Below are positions 43,888-54,392 of a stretch of DNA of 64,000 bases, piece after piece (within the stretch, counting starts at the first letter, position 1; each line of letters opens with the position of its first letter). Both the position numbers and the translations under genes were made by a program. This stretch comes from Hemicordylus capensis (Eukaryota; Chordata; Lepidosauria; Squamata; Cordylidae), in NCBI RefSeq assembly GCF_027244095.1, contig NC_069659.1, forward strand, positions 337,818,750 to 337,882,749. Reading direction: 5' to 3'. The notes under the pieces are model-generated. The model had not been told where the DNA came from and did no database searches. It saw nothing but the letters and a program-made list of their open reading frames with translations.

Positions 43888-44162
43888 TTGTGTAGCATAA
43901 CATGGGTATTTCTGAGCCGCCCGCTCTGCTGTGGACTCCCAAGGAACCACCTTGTTTTGCACAAGAGCACGTATACTTAAAGATGCATGCCCACAGTCTG
44001 GGAGTGCTACATGGTTTCTAATGTAAGAAGGGTTCCCCACTGAGTGCAGGCGTGCTGCTTTAAGTATTTGTGGTCTTACACAAAAGTGCAAGTGGCTGAT
44101 GATTCCTTAGGAGCCTGCAGCAGCACAGGTGGTTCAGAAACACCCATGTTACACTGCACAAG
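43888..44162. mobile_element. Palindromic MITE in the 3' UTR
   Basis: Left TTGTGTAGCATAACATGGGT and right, complemented, CTTGTGCAGTGTAACATGGG. Complementarity continues for about 110 bp per arm (TTTCTGAGCC, CTCCCAAGGAA, ATACTTAAAG) around a loop near 44006-44045. Confidence 0.78.
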
Positions 44163-45334
44163 ATGTAGGCCAGTGAGAAAAGTAAGCATGACTCCCTTAA
44201 CCCCATCAGTTGCAATGGCTTTAAGCATGAATAGCTTCCTCTGGATCAAAAGCAGCAAATTTGGGAAGTCGGTCATTGGGAATGCCACAAATTTGAAAAG
44301 ACCTCCTTGCCTCCGAACTTTTGGCCTACTGTAGTAGCTTCTCTGTGACAATAAAAATAGAAATATCTCCTGAATGCTTCTTAATTCAGTGGGAGATTAA
44401 CTAGTGCAAACTTTCTAAAGCGCTCTCTAAATCCAAATTTATATATTTTGCATCTTTTAAAAATATGGAGCAGTTTTACATAGGGGTGGATAAATGTGAT
44501 GTTGAGAGAGATCTGTAACACTTTATTTTAATATATTTTCTTGATACTAATTTGTTAGCCATTTTTATTTTCGCTTCAGAGTCCAATGCCTGTCTCTAAA
44601 CTGCCATTCAGGCAAAGATACAGTTATCTCAGTAAGACATCAGTGCTTACCCTGAATATGCTGCCACTCAAGTCATGAGGATTCAATAGAATTCACTTCC
44701 AGTCCAGCCATAAAATAAAGTGTTACACGTTCAAACCATTCCTGTTTCTACTTCTGTAACCAGCAGACACAATAGTTTCATTGATTATTTTGTATTTTCA
44801 TGTATGTCTTTTCTGACCCTACTAATGTCAGCTCAGCAGTGTACAACCAACTATACCCTCCTCCCCTGCTCCCTAAAAACTCCTGTAGGCTCTAAAGAAA
44901 ATGTAAAAATAGAAAGTGGGAAGAGTATTTTAAGAAACTATTTAAAAGGAGAAGAAACCTTTTTTATATTATATCTGCCTTTGTCCTTTATGAACTTGAA
45001 ATGTTGTAGTTTTCTAATCCTGTTTTGTCAGCAACATTCAATCAATATTCACAGTATTCATGGAAAAGTGCCCTAAACTGAGTATTTCTGAACATTATCC
45101 TTGCACAATTGGGGGGGGGTGTTTTTTCTTTACCTCACTTATAGGACATACATTCCAAGCTTTCAACTTTGAGAGAAGTAATCATACGTTTTCTTGCATT
45201 GTAAATTTTAACTATTTCATATGCATTGTATTAAAACTGCCATATCAATTTTAATGTATAGATTTTTGCAAATATTACGCTATGTATGTATGACTTAACT
45301 GTATCTGTAGTGTATATGTAATATATTTATGCCC

Positions 45335-45340
45335 AATAAA
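45335..45340 (+). promoter_or_regulatory. FNDC3B: Poly(A) signal AATAAA of FNDC3B
   Basis: GCCCAATAAATGTTTAATTC followed by a T-rich stretch (TTCTTTCTTG, ATTTTTTTCTC). Best terminal signal after the stop; the expected cut is near 45357. Confidence 0.75.
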
Positions 45341-45603
45341 TGTTTAATTCTTTCTTGATAGCAGAGATTTTTTTCTCTATTGCATGATCTCTGCCCATGA
45401 AAATTCATTTATACTTTGGGCAGTACGTATCTAGTATGTCTATCAGCCCAATCAGAGCCGCTGTTAGTCACGTCTATGCCCAGTGCAGCATAGAAGCATA
45501 GTTCATCCCAGCTATCATATTTCTACACAGAAACTGAGACTAGTTAAATATGGTTGTGGTTCTCTAAGAATACTATTTCTGAAATCTCACTATTTGGATA
45601 GAC

Positions 45604-45841
45604 TATACTTATTTATGTTTTATTTATTTTTACATTTTATATCCCGCTCTTCCTCCAAGGAGCCCAGAGCGGTGTACTACATACTTAGGTTTCTCCTCAC
45701 AACAACCCTGTGAAGTAGGTTAGGCTGAGAAAGAAGTGACTGGCCCAGCATCACCCAGCTAGTATCATGGCTGAATGGGGATTTGAACTCAGGTCTCCCC
45801 GGTCCTAGTCCAGCAATCTAACCACTACACCACGCTGGCTT
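45604..45841 (-). mobile_element. MIR/CORE-like SINE
   Basis: In reverse: head AGCCAGCGTGGTGTAGTGGT, box B GAGTTCAAATCCCC, core GGTTGTTGTGAGGAG, end GAGCGGGATATAAAATGTAA. Confidence 0.85.
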
Positions 45842-46794
45842 ACTTGCTCAGAGGTTTTGATAGTAGGGGGGAAAAACACCAAACATCTAGTTGATATTTG
45901 GAGAGTTCAAACCATATAGCTAGCACTACATATGAAGAAGGGGGAATGCCAAGGGTTCACCTTGCCAGATGTCCTGATGCCCTCCCACTTAATCCTTTGA
46001 TTGTATGTGCGGGGCTGTTCATCCAAATGGCCCCTAAACATCTACTCCAAGTATTTGTTGGGGGAGCATGTGGGGCATGGATTGTGTGTACCCCCACAAA
46101 CAATCGAGGGATGTGCCAGGAGGGAAGCAGGAAGTCCATAGAAGTTGTCCTGATGGGCACACACCCAATCTGCCCCATTCTTCTTCCTGTGTGCTGCCAG
46201 CTATATTGTTAGAACCACCCCACTGTCTCATAACACATCTTTGATTCTCCTGTCCCCACCAGAAGTATTCACTGGCTGAATGTGCTTTAATAGGTTGAAT
46301 GACAGGGCAAGGCCAATGAGATGCCACAGTGGTACCAATCCACTTGGCCTACTTCCCTCACAGACCATCTCAGCAAACCAATAGTTACCTTTCCAATTAC
46401 CACCTTGAAAACATTCAGGATAGTGTGTTTTTACAGACTAAGCACATGTTTTTCTCTTAATATTATGTAATCTTTGCAGATGTTGTCTCCCCTGCCAGTG
46501 TCTTGCCCGTCCCCTCATCCTTACTATACTTCCGAACTCCATGGTCACAACCATAGTAGGAACACCACATATCTTATATTGGATGTGGTACTAAAGCTCT
46601 CAAACTGGAATAGGAGGAGCTGAATCTCTCAGGTATCCATCCTTATGTAGACATGCCCTTCTCCATAAGAAAGGGGAAGCGTTCTGCTATGGCCTTTGGC
46701 TGATACAGCAGTTGCATAAATCTAATTTGTAATCATTATATCTGCTGGGGATGATTGAAGGTTGGAGGGTTTTGGAGGGCACTTGTACAAATTA

Positions 46795-47400
46795 GAAGGA
46801 AGCATAACTCAATGGTCAAGAACATGCTCTAGAGCAGTGTTTCTCAACATCTTTTGAGTTATGGACCAGTACATTCTTCGTGCGCAGTTTCCTGGACCAG
46901 CAGTTAGTAAAGCCCCCTCTGCCCCTGCCCTCACCCCCAGGCACCCCCCCCCCAAAAAAAACCCCAAATTTTGAGCCAGCAGGAGCTCTCTGGGGTTCAT
47001 TTCCAGGCAGCCCTCACTGCTGGATAACCTTCATTTCGAGGAAGCAAAATGAACAGTATCTAGCAGTGAGGGCTGCCTGCCTAAAAATGAGCTCCGGTGA
47101 GCTCGCGGCGGCGGTAGCCCCCATCTGTCCAAAATTGGTTTGGGGGGATGATTTTATTAGTGATGCCTTACGGACCAGTACCCAATGCCTCGTGGAGCGG
47201 CGGTTGAGAAACACTGCTCTAGAGCACATATAGAATGTCCCAGGTACAATCCTTGGTATCTCCATTTAAAAAGATCCTGGGAATCAAGATGAGGAAAGAC
47301 CATCTCCCGGGGAACCACTGCCAGAGCAGAAACTGTTGGCTACATGGACCAAGAATCCAACTCAACATAAAGTGACTTCATATAATCATACACATTAGTA
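46795..47400 (+). mobile_element. Old tRNA-headed SINE split by a hAT element
   Basis: GCATAACTCAATGGTCAAGA and ACATGCTCTAGAG (box A side) resume after the insert as CACATATAGAATGTCCCAGG and TACAATCCTTGG (box B), then CCACTGCCAGAGCAG and a diverged CR1-like end. Confidence 0.65.
46835..47216. mobile_element. hAT-Charlie-like non-autonomous element
   Basis: CAGTGTTTCTCAACATC at the left, GCGGTTGAGAAACACTG at the right, perfect 8-bp duplication CTCTAGAG. GGACCAGTA occurs just inside both ends. An internal inverted pair TTTCCAGGCAGCCCTCACTG / CAGTGAGGGCTGCCTGC flanks the middle. Confidence 0.93.
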
Positions 47401-48477
47401 CTGGGCTACCTAGAGACCTGTTGGTCATTCTTTTAGGGTCTTCAAAAGAGTTTGTCTTTGCAGGCAAATGTGTATTTGGGGGGGAATTTACCCATTGCTG
47501 GTAGAATGACAGTTGTAAGATTATTTTTTTTAATAAAAAGAAAATTGCCTAAAGTCTGGGATGTAGCACACGTATTTAGCAAGCAGTCTAAATAGCAGTC
47601 CAGTTGTCATACTGGAAAACAAGAGACTTGTTGTCACACTGGAAAACAAGAGACTCACTTTCATGAACAGCTGACCATGCCTTTGATTTACTCGATGGAA
47701 ATGCAGGATATGAAGTACATGTCTATCTGTGATTTGTAAAGTATTGATTGGTTATTGGTAAAGTATAGTTGTTGGTTATTGGTAACATAGAGTTATTAGT
47801 TGGCTTGGGAAGATGGTTCAAGTATTACGAAGATAGACTGAAAGTGATATGGAGATGCTATTGGCTAAAGTATTAGGCTTCAGTCTCTGTTAGACTTGGA
47901 GTTTAGAGTTAGGAAAATTTGGAAAATTTGGAAATAAGCATAGAGTAGGATGTGGCAACTGGTCAAAGAGACCAAAAGCCTGCAGGGGGGAACAAACATG
48001 CCAGTGACACTTGGGAAGGTTCACAATATATAGATATGTATATGCTAGAAACCTCCAAGCCAAGACAGGAGGAACTAGGATGCTTGGTTGCAAATGAGAA
48101 CATAGCTATAGCAAGTATTATGGAAACCTGGAGAAATGGAGAGAACCAGTGGGATTCCTGGGTAGGAACTGTATAGAAAGGATAGGGAGGGGTGCTTTGG
48201 CGGCAGGGTGCAGTGCTGCATGCCAGAGAAGACATGGGATCCAACAACCTAGAAAGGTTAGGAGGACTGGACTCCATAGAATTGCTGTGGGTGATATTAC
48301 TAGGGGGGTGCTATCACCCTCCTGATGAAACTGCTGAGGGGATCTTCAGTTTTAGAAATCAGGGAGGCATCCAAGGGAGAAAAGTGGCATAATAATGGAT
48401 GACTTTAATTACATTCATATAGGTAAGTTCATGTTACAAAGAGACCAAATATCTAGATGTCCTAAATCAGGGATTCT

Positions 48478-48601
48478 CAACATCGGGTCCCCAGTTATTG
48501 GACTTCAACTCCCATAATTCCCCAACCAAAGGCCATTGGGGCTGGGGATTATGGGAGTCGAAGTCCAATAACATCTGGGGACCCAACATTGAGAATTCCT
48601 G
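48478..48601. mobile_element. Palindromic hAT-type MITE inside CR1
   Basis: CAGGGATTCTCAACATCGGG to CAACATTGAGAATTCCTG; well-matched arms, CR1 reading on both sides. The target duplication is not recognisable. Confidence 0.82.
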
Positions 48602-49181
48602 CGACTACATGACTGAGCCTTAGAACAATCATGGAACCTACCAGAATGGAAATGACTCTGGACTTAATCCTAAGTGGCTCGCCAGCACCTGATGCAAGAT
48701 GCAATCAATAAGAGGCAACTTGTTTATATATCTACAATAAAACAGAGAAGGAAAGCAGTTGCTTACCAAATTCAACATATTTGCAAGTAAGGAATTGCCA
48801 AAATAGTCCAATGCAGAGCAATTTGGCTTCAAAGGAGGAACTTATTTTTTAAGGGTACTGATGAAAAGAAAGAGTCATATCTTTCCAGAATGCATGAAGG
48901 GTATTTTTTTAAAAACCCAGTAACAGAAATTCAGCTAGAATGTATACCTGAAGCAGGTAAGATACCACCAAGTCCAAGAAGATGCCAGAATTGCTAGTAG
49001 GTAATGTCAAGGTAGCTATAAAAAGCAAGACCTCCTTCAGAAAATGAAAATCTGACCCAGATGAGGATGAGAACAAAAAAAATACAAACTCAGGTAAAAG
49101 AAACTGAAGCTGACAATAAGGGATGTGATTAAAGAATTCGAAGTGTGAGCGGTTAAAAACATCAAGGCAAACCATAAAAAC

Positions 49182-49666
49182 TGTTGGGAATTCTCTCTGG
49201 TAAGAGAAACCCTTCTAATATAGCAGAGTGCACAGAGGCACAACACAGCAGAGTCTGCCCAGGCATGCGGGTATGCTGAGAGCAAAATAACTTGGAGCCA
49301 CTTCATAGTTTCAAATCAATATAAGGAGTATTTATTAGTGAACTCCATTCTAGACAGTAAAGTGGAGAGATAGGATCTCTAATCTAGCTAGCTAGCTGGA
49401 TGCACATGGATTCTGCATCTCTGCACACATGGTGCAGGGGGAGAGCAGCTTGCATGTTGCAAGGGAGAGGGAAGGAAAGGAAAAAAGAAGTGGCAGGCAG
49501 GCAGGCAGGAAGTGTCCCTGAGAGTAGCAATTTACATATCAAAGGGACTGTCAGAGCAGTAGAGAAGGGATAACCAATGTCTTGACCTCTCTAGCCCTCT
49601 GACTCACTAGTCTGTCACCCTCTGTCATTGAGACATGAGACAGCGCAAAGTCCTTCACTTCCAACA
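49182..49666. mobile_element. Solo LTR fossil inside CR1
   Basis: A 485-bp unit starting TGTTGG and ending CCAACA, flanked by a perfect 5-bp duplication AAAAC (49177-49181 and 49667-49671). No internal retroviral region is present, so it is a single LTR left by recombination. A 5-bp duplication fits Gypsy/Ty3 or an ERV1/ERV3-type element; I cannot choose. It is younger than the CR1 it interrupts, and the intact duplication suggests moderate age. Confidence 0.82.
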
Positions 49667-50299
49667 AAAACTGCATACACCAGAAGCAGAAATGTGCCAG
49701 GGAGATGGTTGATGACAAAGGCGTGAAAAGGATTCTTATGGATATGAAGACTGCAGAGGAGCTGGGTGAATTATTTCCACCTGTCTTCATTACAGAAGAT
49801 ATAGGGAAGCCCCATACTTGAATCCTCCTTCTCAGGGAGGGAGGAGGAAGCGTCCAAGCACTGGAAATGCTGTCTGTATGATCTTCGGAGCGATTCCTAG
49901 CCACTGCTTAAAAGCCATGGTCTCCCTTTCTTCTCTCTTGAGTGTGTGATGATTCAAATCTCCTTCACTGTATGCTGGGGAAGAATAGGAGTGATTGCTT
50001 TCAATGCCATGTTACACTTTTTATCTCAGTAACTGCTTTGGGGGTGACTTTCTAGGTCAGGAAAGCAGGGTATGCATAGGTTAGATCAGTATTCAGCATT
50101 TAACACAATGTGAAAATCAATCACCAAGAAATAAAATGGACAGATCATGTTTCCTTCATTGTCAACCTCTTGTTGTTTACTGGGAGGTTGTTTTCTCTTT
50201 CAGCACTGAAGCAATGGGGATGAATGCTTATGAGCAAATCAAGCAAGTGGAAGCAAATACCAGTCACCAGGATAAAGGGCAGGGAGAGCTTTTAGTGAA

Positions 50300-50419
50300 A
50301 TCTACACCCATACTACCCTGAACACACCTGATCTCATCTGATCTCAGAAGCTAAACAGGGTCAGGCCTGGTTAGTATTTGCATGGGGGCCCAGCTGGGAA
50401 TCCTGGCTGCTGTAGGCTT
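50300..50419 (+). pseudogene. 5S rRNA pseudogene, near full length
   Basis: 120 bp aligning without gaps to vertebrate 5S rRNA from TCTAC at the start to GTAGGCTT at the end, with about 17 differences by eye. Many are CpG-type transitions (GATCTCATCTGATCTCAGAA). Box A region AAGCTAAACAGGGTC and box C region TTTGCATGGGGGC are altered. A 5S-SINE head begins a few bases later. Confidence 0.88.
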
Positions 50420-50420
50420 G

Positions 50421-50790
50421 GAAAGAGAGCTGGTCTTGTAGTAGTAAGCAGGAATTGTTCCCTTTGCTAAGCAGGGTCTGCCTTGGCTTGCATTTGAATG
50501 GGAGTCTACATGTGAGCACTGTAAGATATTCCCCTTAGGGATGAGACCAGTGTTCTCTGTAACAGGGATTCCCAGAGGTTCTTGACTACAGCTCCCAGAA
50601 TTCTGAGCCAACTGGGATTGCTGGGAGTTGCAGTCAACAACATCTGGAAATCCCTGTTACAGGGAACACTGGAAAGGGCCATCACTCAGTGGTAGGGCAT
50701 CTGCTTGCAAGATCCCAGGTTCAATCCCTGGCATCTCCGATAGGGCTGGGAGGAGAGAATTTTCCTGACCTGATAACTGAGCAGGAGCCC
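50421..50790 (+). mobile_element. Composite 5S-tRNA SINE split by a MITE
   Basis: Head GAAAGAGAGCTGGTCTTGTA to CCTTAGGGATGAGAC; after the MITE, GGGCCATCACTCAGTGGTAG, GGCATCTGC and GGTTCAATCCCTGGCATC. The CR1-like tail is replaced by unrelated sequence from about 50755. Confidence 0.8.
50548..50671. mobile_element. Palindromic hAT-type MITE (CAGTG subtype) in a SINE
   Basis: CAGTGTTCTCTGTAACAGGG and its complement CCCTGTTACAGGGAACACTG. Flanks GATGAGAC and GAAAGGGC each differ by two bases from the SINE sequence GATGGGGC, so they are a decayed target duplication. Confidence 0.88.
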
Positions 50791-50809
50791 AGGGGTGGTC
50801 TCAGGTCCC

Positions 50810-51025
50810 CAGATCCTGTACCAGGTTCAGCATGTGGTTCATTCGCAGAGCACCTGCTTTGTAGGCAGGACAGGAGGTCTCGGGCTCAACTCCTGACATC
50901 TCCAGGCAAAACTAGGAAAGATCCCTGGCTGATATCTGGGAGAGCTGCTGCCAGCCAGTGTCAGCAATACTGAACTAGATGCACCAAGGTTCTGGCTCTG
51001 TAGGAAGCAGCTTCACATAGTCAGA
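50810..51025 (+). mobile_element. Older tRNA-headed SINE
   Basis: GTGGTTCATTCGCAGAGCAC and CGGGCTCAACTCCTGACATC (decayed boxes), then GGGAGAGCTGCTGCCAGCCA and CTAGATGCACCAAGGTTCTG. Confidence 0.65.
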
Positions 51026-51417
51026 AGATATTTGGATTTGGTCAGCAATTGCAAATGGGGACCACTGGGGCCTTGTGTAAGAGCAGGAAATGTATAAAGT
51101 TTCACTTGTGGCGTGTGGAAGAAACATCGCTCAAAAGAGCCTACCCCTGTCTTTCTGCACTGAGTCATTCATTGATCTGGACGTGCCTCAGCCATCACGC
51201 CCGCTCTTTGGTGTGCCCTCTGCTCCACCTTCAGCTCATGGCCAGTCTCCCTCAAGGAATGGCTGACATGCAGAAGCTTGTTTGATAGCTGCTTCCCTCA
51301 TCACCTCGAAGCAATCTTATGTGTATTTAACTAAGCTTTAATCAGAAATAACTCCCTTCTTCCCCCCCCCTCCCTTTCTCCTCTCTTTTCTTTTGGCTCT
51401 TCCCCCCACACTCTCTA

Positions 51418-51720
51418 CAGGAGAGGAGATTTGGTCCTGTGGTAGCAAGCATGACTTGTCCCCTTAGCTAAGCAGGGTCTGTCCGGGTTTGCATTTGAAT
51501 GGAGACTAGAAGTATAAGCACTGCAAGATATTCCCCTCAGGGGATGAAACCGCTCTGGGAAGAGCAGAAGGTTTCAAGTTCCCTCCCTGGCTTCTCCAAG
51601 ATAGGGCCGAGAGAGATTCCTGCCTGCAACCTTGGAGATGCTGCTGCCAGTCTGTGAAGACAATACTGAGCTCGATAGACCAATGGTCTGACTCAGTATA
51701 TGGCAGCTTCCTATGATCCC
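51418..51720 (+). mobile_element. Composite 5S-tRNA-CR1-tail SINE, full length
   Basis: CAGGAGAGGAGATTTGGTCC to TGGCAGCTTCCTATGATCCC; the tRNA-like middle is shortened (GAAGAGCAGAAGGTTTCAAG). Confidence 0.83.
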
Positions 51721-51784
51721 TATCCCCACTGGGACAAGTGTCCAAATGACAAAATGCAAAAGATTACTGGATAGAATACAACAA

Positions 51785-52574
51785 AAGTCTTAGGTTAAAT
51801 CCCTGCCACCACCAGATACAGAGTCCTGTCTGAAACCCTTGAGAGTTGCTGGCAGTCAGTGTAGGCAACGGGTGGGGCACACATAACACCAAAACATGGG
51901 TCCAATGGACCTGTGGTTCTGTGTCCCCACCTCCATCTCAACATAATGCTCCAGAGGTCAGCAAGACTGCAGAGAGGCGGGGGAGCTGGCTGTGCGGGCT
52001 TCCTTCTTTCCTGAAGGACAGCCTGCACAGCCAATAAGGTGCCGGAGTAAGGGAGGAGTGTCCTCCCTGAACGCTGGTTTTGGAGCAGTGAAACTGCGTG
52101 CCAGTATTCACATGTCATGCTGGCAAAGGAAAACTGGAGGCAGAGCAAAGGATACCTAGAACAAACCGAAGGTGACAAAATCCAGTTTGGGAAGGGAAAT
52201 CGCAGGTACATTTTTAAAAGCTTTTTTAAAATTTTAAACCTGCAATTGCCCAGACTGCATGTTCAGGTTTTGGAACTGGAGGTGAAAGGACCTCCCAGTT
52301 TCCCATTACGTGTGAGCCAGGCTATGCTGGACTAGGACTGGAGAGACCCGAGTTCAAATCCCCATTCAGCCATGATACTTGCAGGGTGACTCTGGGCCAG
52401 TCACTTCTCTCTCAGCCTGACCTACTTCACAGGGTTGTTGTGAGGAGAAACTTAAGTATGTAGTACACCGCTCTGGGCTCCTTAGAGGAAAAGCGGGATA
52501 TAAATGTAAATAAATAAATAAATAAATAAATAATTGACAACGGTGGACCAATGCTCTGATTCAGTAGAAGGCTG
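51785..52574 (+). mobile_element. tRNA-headed SINE possibly split by ~670 bp
   Basis: AAATCCCTGCCACCACCAGA to AGTCAGTGTAGGCAACGG, and later GACAACGGTGGACCAATGCT to CAGTAGAAGGCTGCTTCG, look like two halves of one SINE. The insert 51868-52534 includes a MIR/CORE SINE and unassigned sequence. Confidence 0.5.
52311..52533 (+). mobile_element. MIR/CORE-like SINE
   Basis: GAGCCAGGCTATGCTGGACT, box B GAGTTCAAATCCCC, core GGGTGACTCTGGGCCAGTCA, end GAAAAGCGGGATATAAATGT and (AAAT)n at 52499-52531. Confidence 0.85.
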
Positions 52575-53171
52575 CTTCGTATGTTCACTTCCACCTCCTG
52601 TAGTGCAGAAGACTATTCAAAATGGTGCCAGGAACGCAGTCTCATGGTAAGACTGCCCCTGACTCCCAGGTCCGGTGTGTCTAATTTTAGGGGTAGGCTT
52701 GAAGATGGGTGCCTCTCCTTTTAGAAATTAAGCTGACACCACATAATCACTTGGCAGGATACATTCAACAACACTGGCTTTGGAAAAATGGCTAATCCAG
52801 GGACATCACTATAAATCCAGATTGCTTCTCCACCACTATATCCTGGAGATGTTCAGTAATACTACAGAAAAACATTTGCATTCTGTATCCAGGTATCTAA
52901 ATTCTGTGCCCAGAAAAGATGGATTACATGACGTGCCTGAATTATGCAAATTGAGCAGATGTGCATAATTTATTTTATTGCAGAATTCCTTTTACTATTA
53001 TTGTACTTTTATTGCAGTTTTCCTTTTACTATTTTGCATAATTTTTTTTCTGGTTTTGCTACCAATACATACCAAGAGCAATACAGAACACTGAAGTCCT
53101 GCTCCCAGTTCCAGCTAGGAATCTTCTAGTATGCAGCCACCACTGTGAAACATTGGCAGTCATTGTCCATA

Positions 53172-53458
53172 TAGGAACATAGGAGGCTGCCATATACTGA
53201 GTCAGACCATTGGTCCATCTAGCTCAGTATTGTCTACCCAGACTGGCAGCAGTTTCTCCAAGGTTGCAGGCAGGAATCTCTCTCAGCCCTATCTTGGAGA
53301 TGCCAGAGAGGGAACTTGAAACCTAGATGCTCATCCCCAGAGTGGCTCCATCCTGAGGGGAATCACACATCAAGTCTCCCATTCATTTGTGACCAGGATG
53401 GACCCTGCTTAGCTAAGGGGACAAGTCATGCTTGTTTACCACAAGACCAGCTCTCCTC
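53172..53458 (-). mobile_element. Composite 5S-tRNA-CR1-tail SINE, full length
   Basis: From ATAGGAACATAGGAGGCTGC through GACCCTGCTTAGCTAAGGGG to CCACAAGACCAGCTCTCCTC. ATAGGAACATAGGA is the doubled CR1-like end in reverse. Confidence 0.85.
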
Positions 53459-53679
53459 TCTTTCAAGTATATCTCCATAACCACAACAGCTAGAACTCTG
53501 AAAAGCACAGCTTACAGTTCTGACTACATGCATGCTGCAAATGGAAAGCAGGTAATCAAGTGTGTGCAGAGCATGTTGTTTCCCGGGTACCAAAGCAGAT
53601 AATCAGCCAAGCCCATACCCTTGCAGATGAACATAGGGATGCCCTTGCAACAACCCATTCTCCTACCAAGGATTACTGT

Positions 53680-53822
53680 CCAAGCCTACACCCGTGGCTT
53701 TGCATACAGAAGGTCCCCGGCCCAATCTCTAGCCCCTGGAGAACTACAGCCACTCAGCAAAGGCAATACTGAGCTATACAGACCAATGTTTTGACTCAAA
53801 GTAAGGCAGCTTCATACGTTCC
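53680..53822 (+). mobile_element. tRNA-headed SINE, short
   Basis: GTGGCTTTGCATACAGAAGG, box B region CGGCCCAATCTCTAGCCCC, end TTGACTCAAAGTAAGGCAGC. Confidence 0.6.
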
Positions 53823-53911
53823 AAGATGCCATTTGCACCAGTACCATATTCTGGGATTTGATTTCCCATGGATTCCTAGTGGCAGGCACATGGCCATAGG
53901 TATGCTTATGC

Positions 53912-53990
53912 CAGGGCTTCTCAAACTTGGGTCCCGAGATGGTGTTGGACTACAACTCTCATCATCCACCACTCCCATGGCCATCTCAAT
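53912..53990. mobile_element. Palindromic MITE, left half only
   Basis: CAGGGCTTCTCAAACTTGGG and GGACTACAACTCTCATCATC; the right arm is missing. Confidence 0.65.
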
Positions 53991-54030
53991 GCTGTTGAAT
54001 GTGAGATGCTGATGCTGCAACCTTTGTACA

Positions 54031-54224
54031 CAGAGGCGCACCTATGTAATTTTGGAGGCTGGGCCTAAAGGCCTTGGGATGCCCCCCCCCAGCAAATTAA
54101 GCATTGTCATGCCCCACCGGGAAGCACACTACTCGAAACAGACTAAAGAGGATTGCGGGGGGGGGGCAGGGGCTGTAAAGGCCCCAGACTTTGGCCCTGA
54201 AGTCCAGGGGTAAGAGCACCTCTG
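54031..54224. mobile_element. Non-autonomous hAT-like element
   Basis: CAGAGGCGCACCTATG to AAGAGCACCTCTG; flanks TTTGTACA / TTTGTGCA (7/8). Ends resemble the 31319 element. Confidence 0.85.
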
Positions 54225-54257
54225 TTTGTGCACTCATGCTACACTGATGTGCTAGTG

Positions 54258-54392
54258 CAGGGTTTCTTAACCTTGGTCCCCCAGATGTTGTTGGACTACA
54301 GCTCCCATCATCCTCAGCCACAAAGACCGTGTCTGGGGTTGATGGGAGTTGTAGTCCAACAACCTCTGGGGGCCCATGGTTAAGAAACCCTG
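54258..54392. mobile_element. Palindromic hAT-type MITE
   Basis: CAGGGTTTCTTAACCTTGGT and complement CCATGGTTAAGAAACCCTG; flanks TGCTAGTG / TGCTAATG (7/8). Ends are nearly perfect, so it is one of the youngest copies. Confidence 0.93.

Larger units (their letters stand above)
40601..45357 (+). other. FNDC3B: FNDC3B 3' UTR
   Basis: About 4.75 kb of mostly AT-rich, non-coding DNA from the stop codon to about 17 bp after an AATAAA. It contains two DNA elements (41743-42117 and 43888-44162), an A/T-rich stretch near 43080-43130 with AATAAA-like sequence that could serve as an earlier poly(A) site, and AATAAAATAAATTAAAA near 41214. The 3' limit is inferred from the signal, not from transcript data. 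Confidence 0.8.
47945..49850 (+). mobile_element. CR1-type LINE, endonuclease and linker region
   Basis: It reads as a decayed AP-endonuclease: QEELGCLVANENIAIASIME then TW, WDSWVG, LWVILLGGCYHPPDETAE, and VIIMDDFNYIHI (catalytic GDFN-like block). After a MITE it continues TLDLILSGSPAPD, and after the LTR VDDKGVKRILMDMKTAEELG and FFPPVFITED, the linker before the RT. The RT itself is absent. Many frame changes; old. Confidence 0.78.

Noticed and set aside
50300-50419. Functional 5S rRNA gene
   Set aside because: About 17 changes from vertebrate 5S, including in the internal promoter, and no 3' T-run terminator; called a pseudogene.
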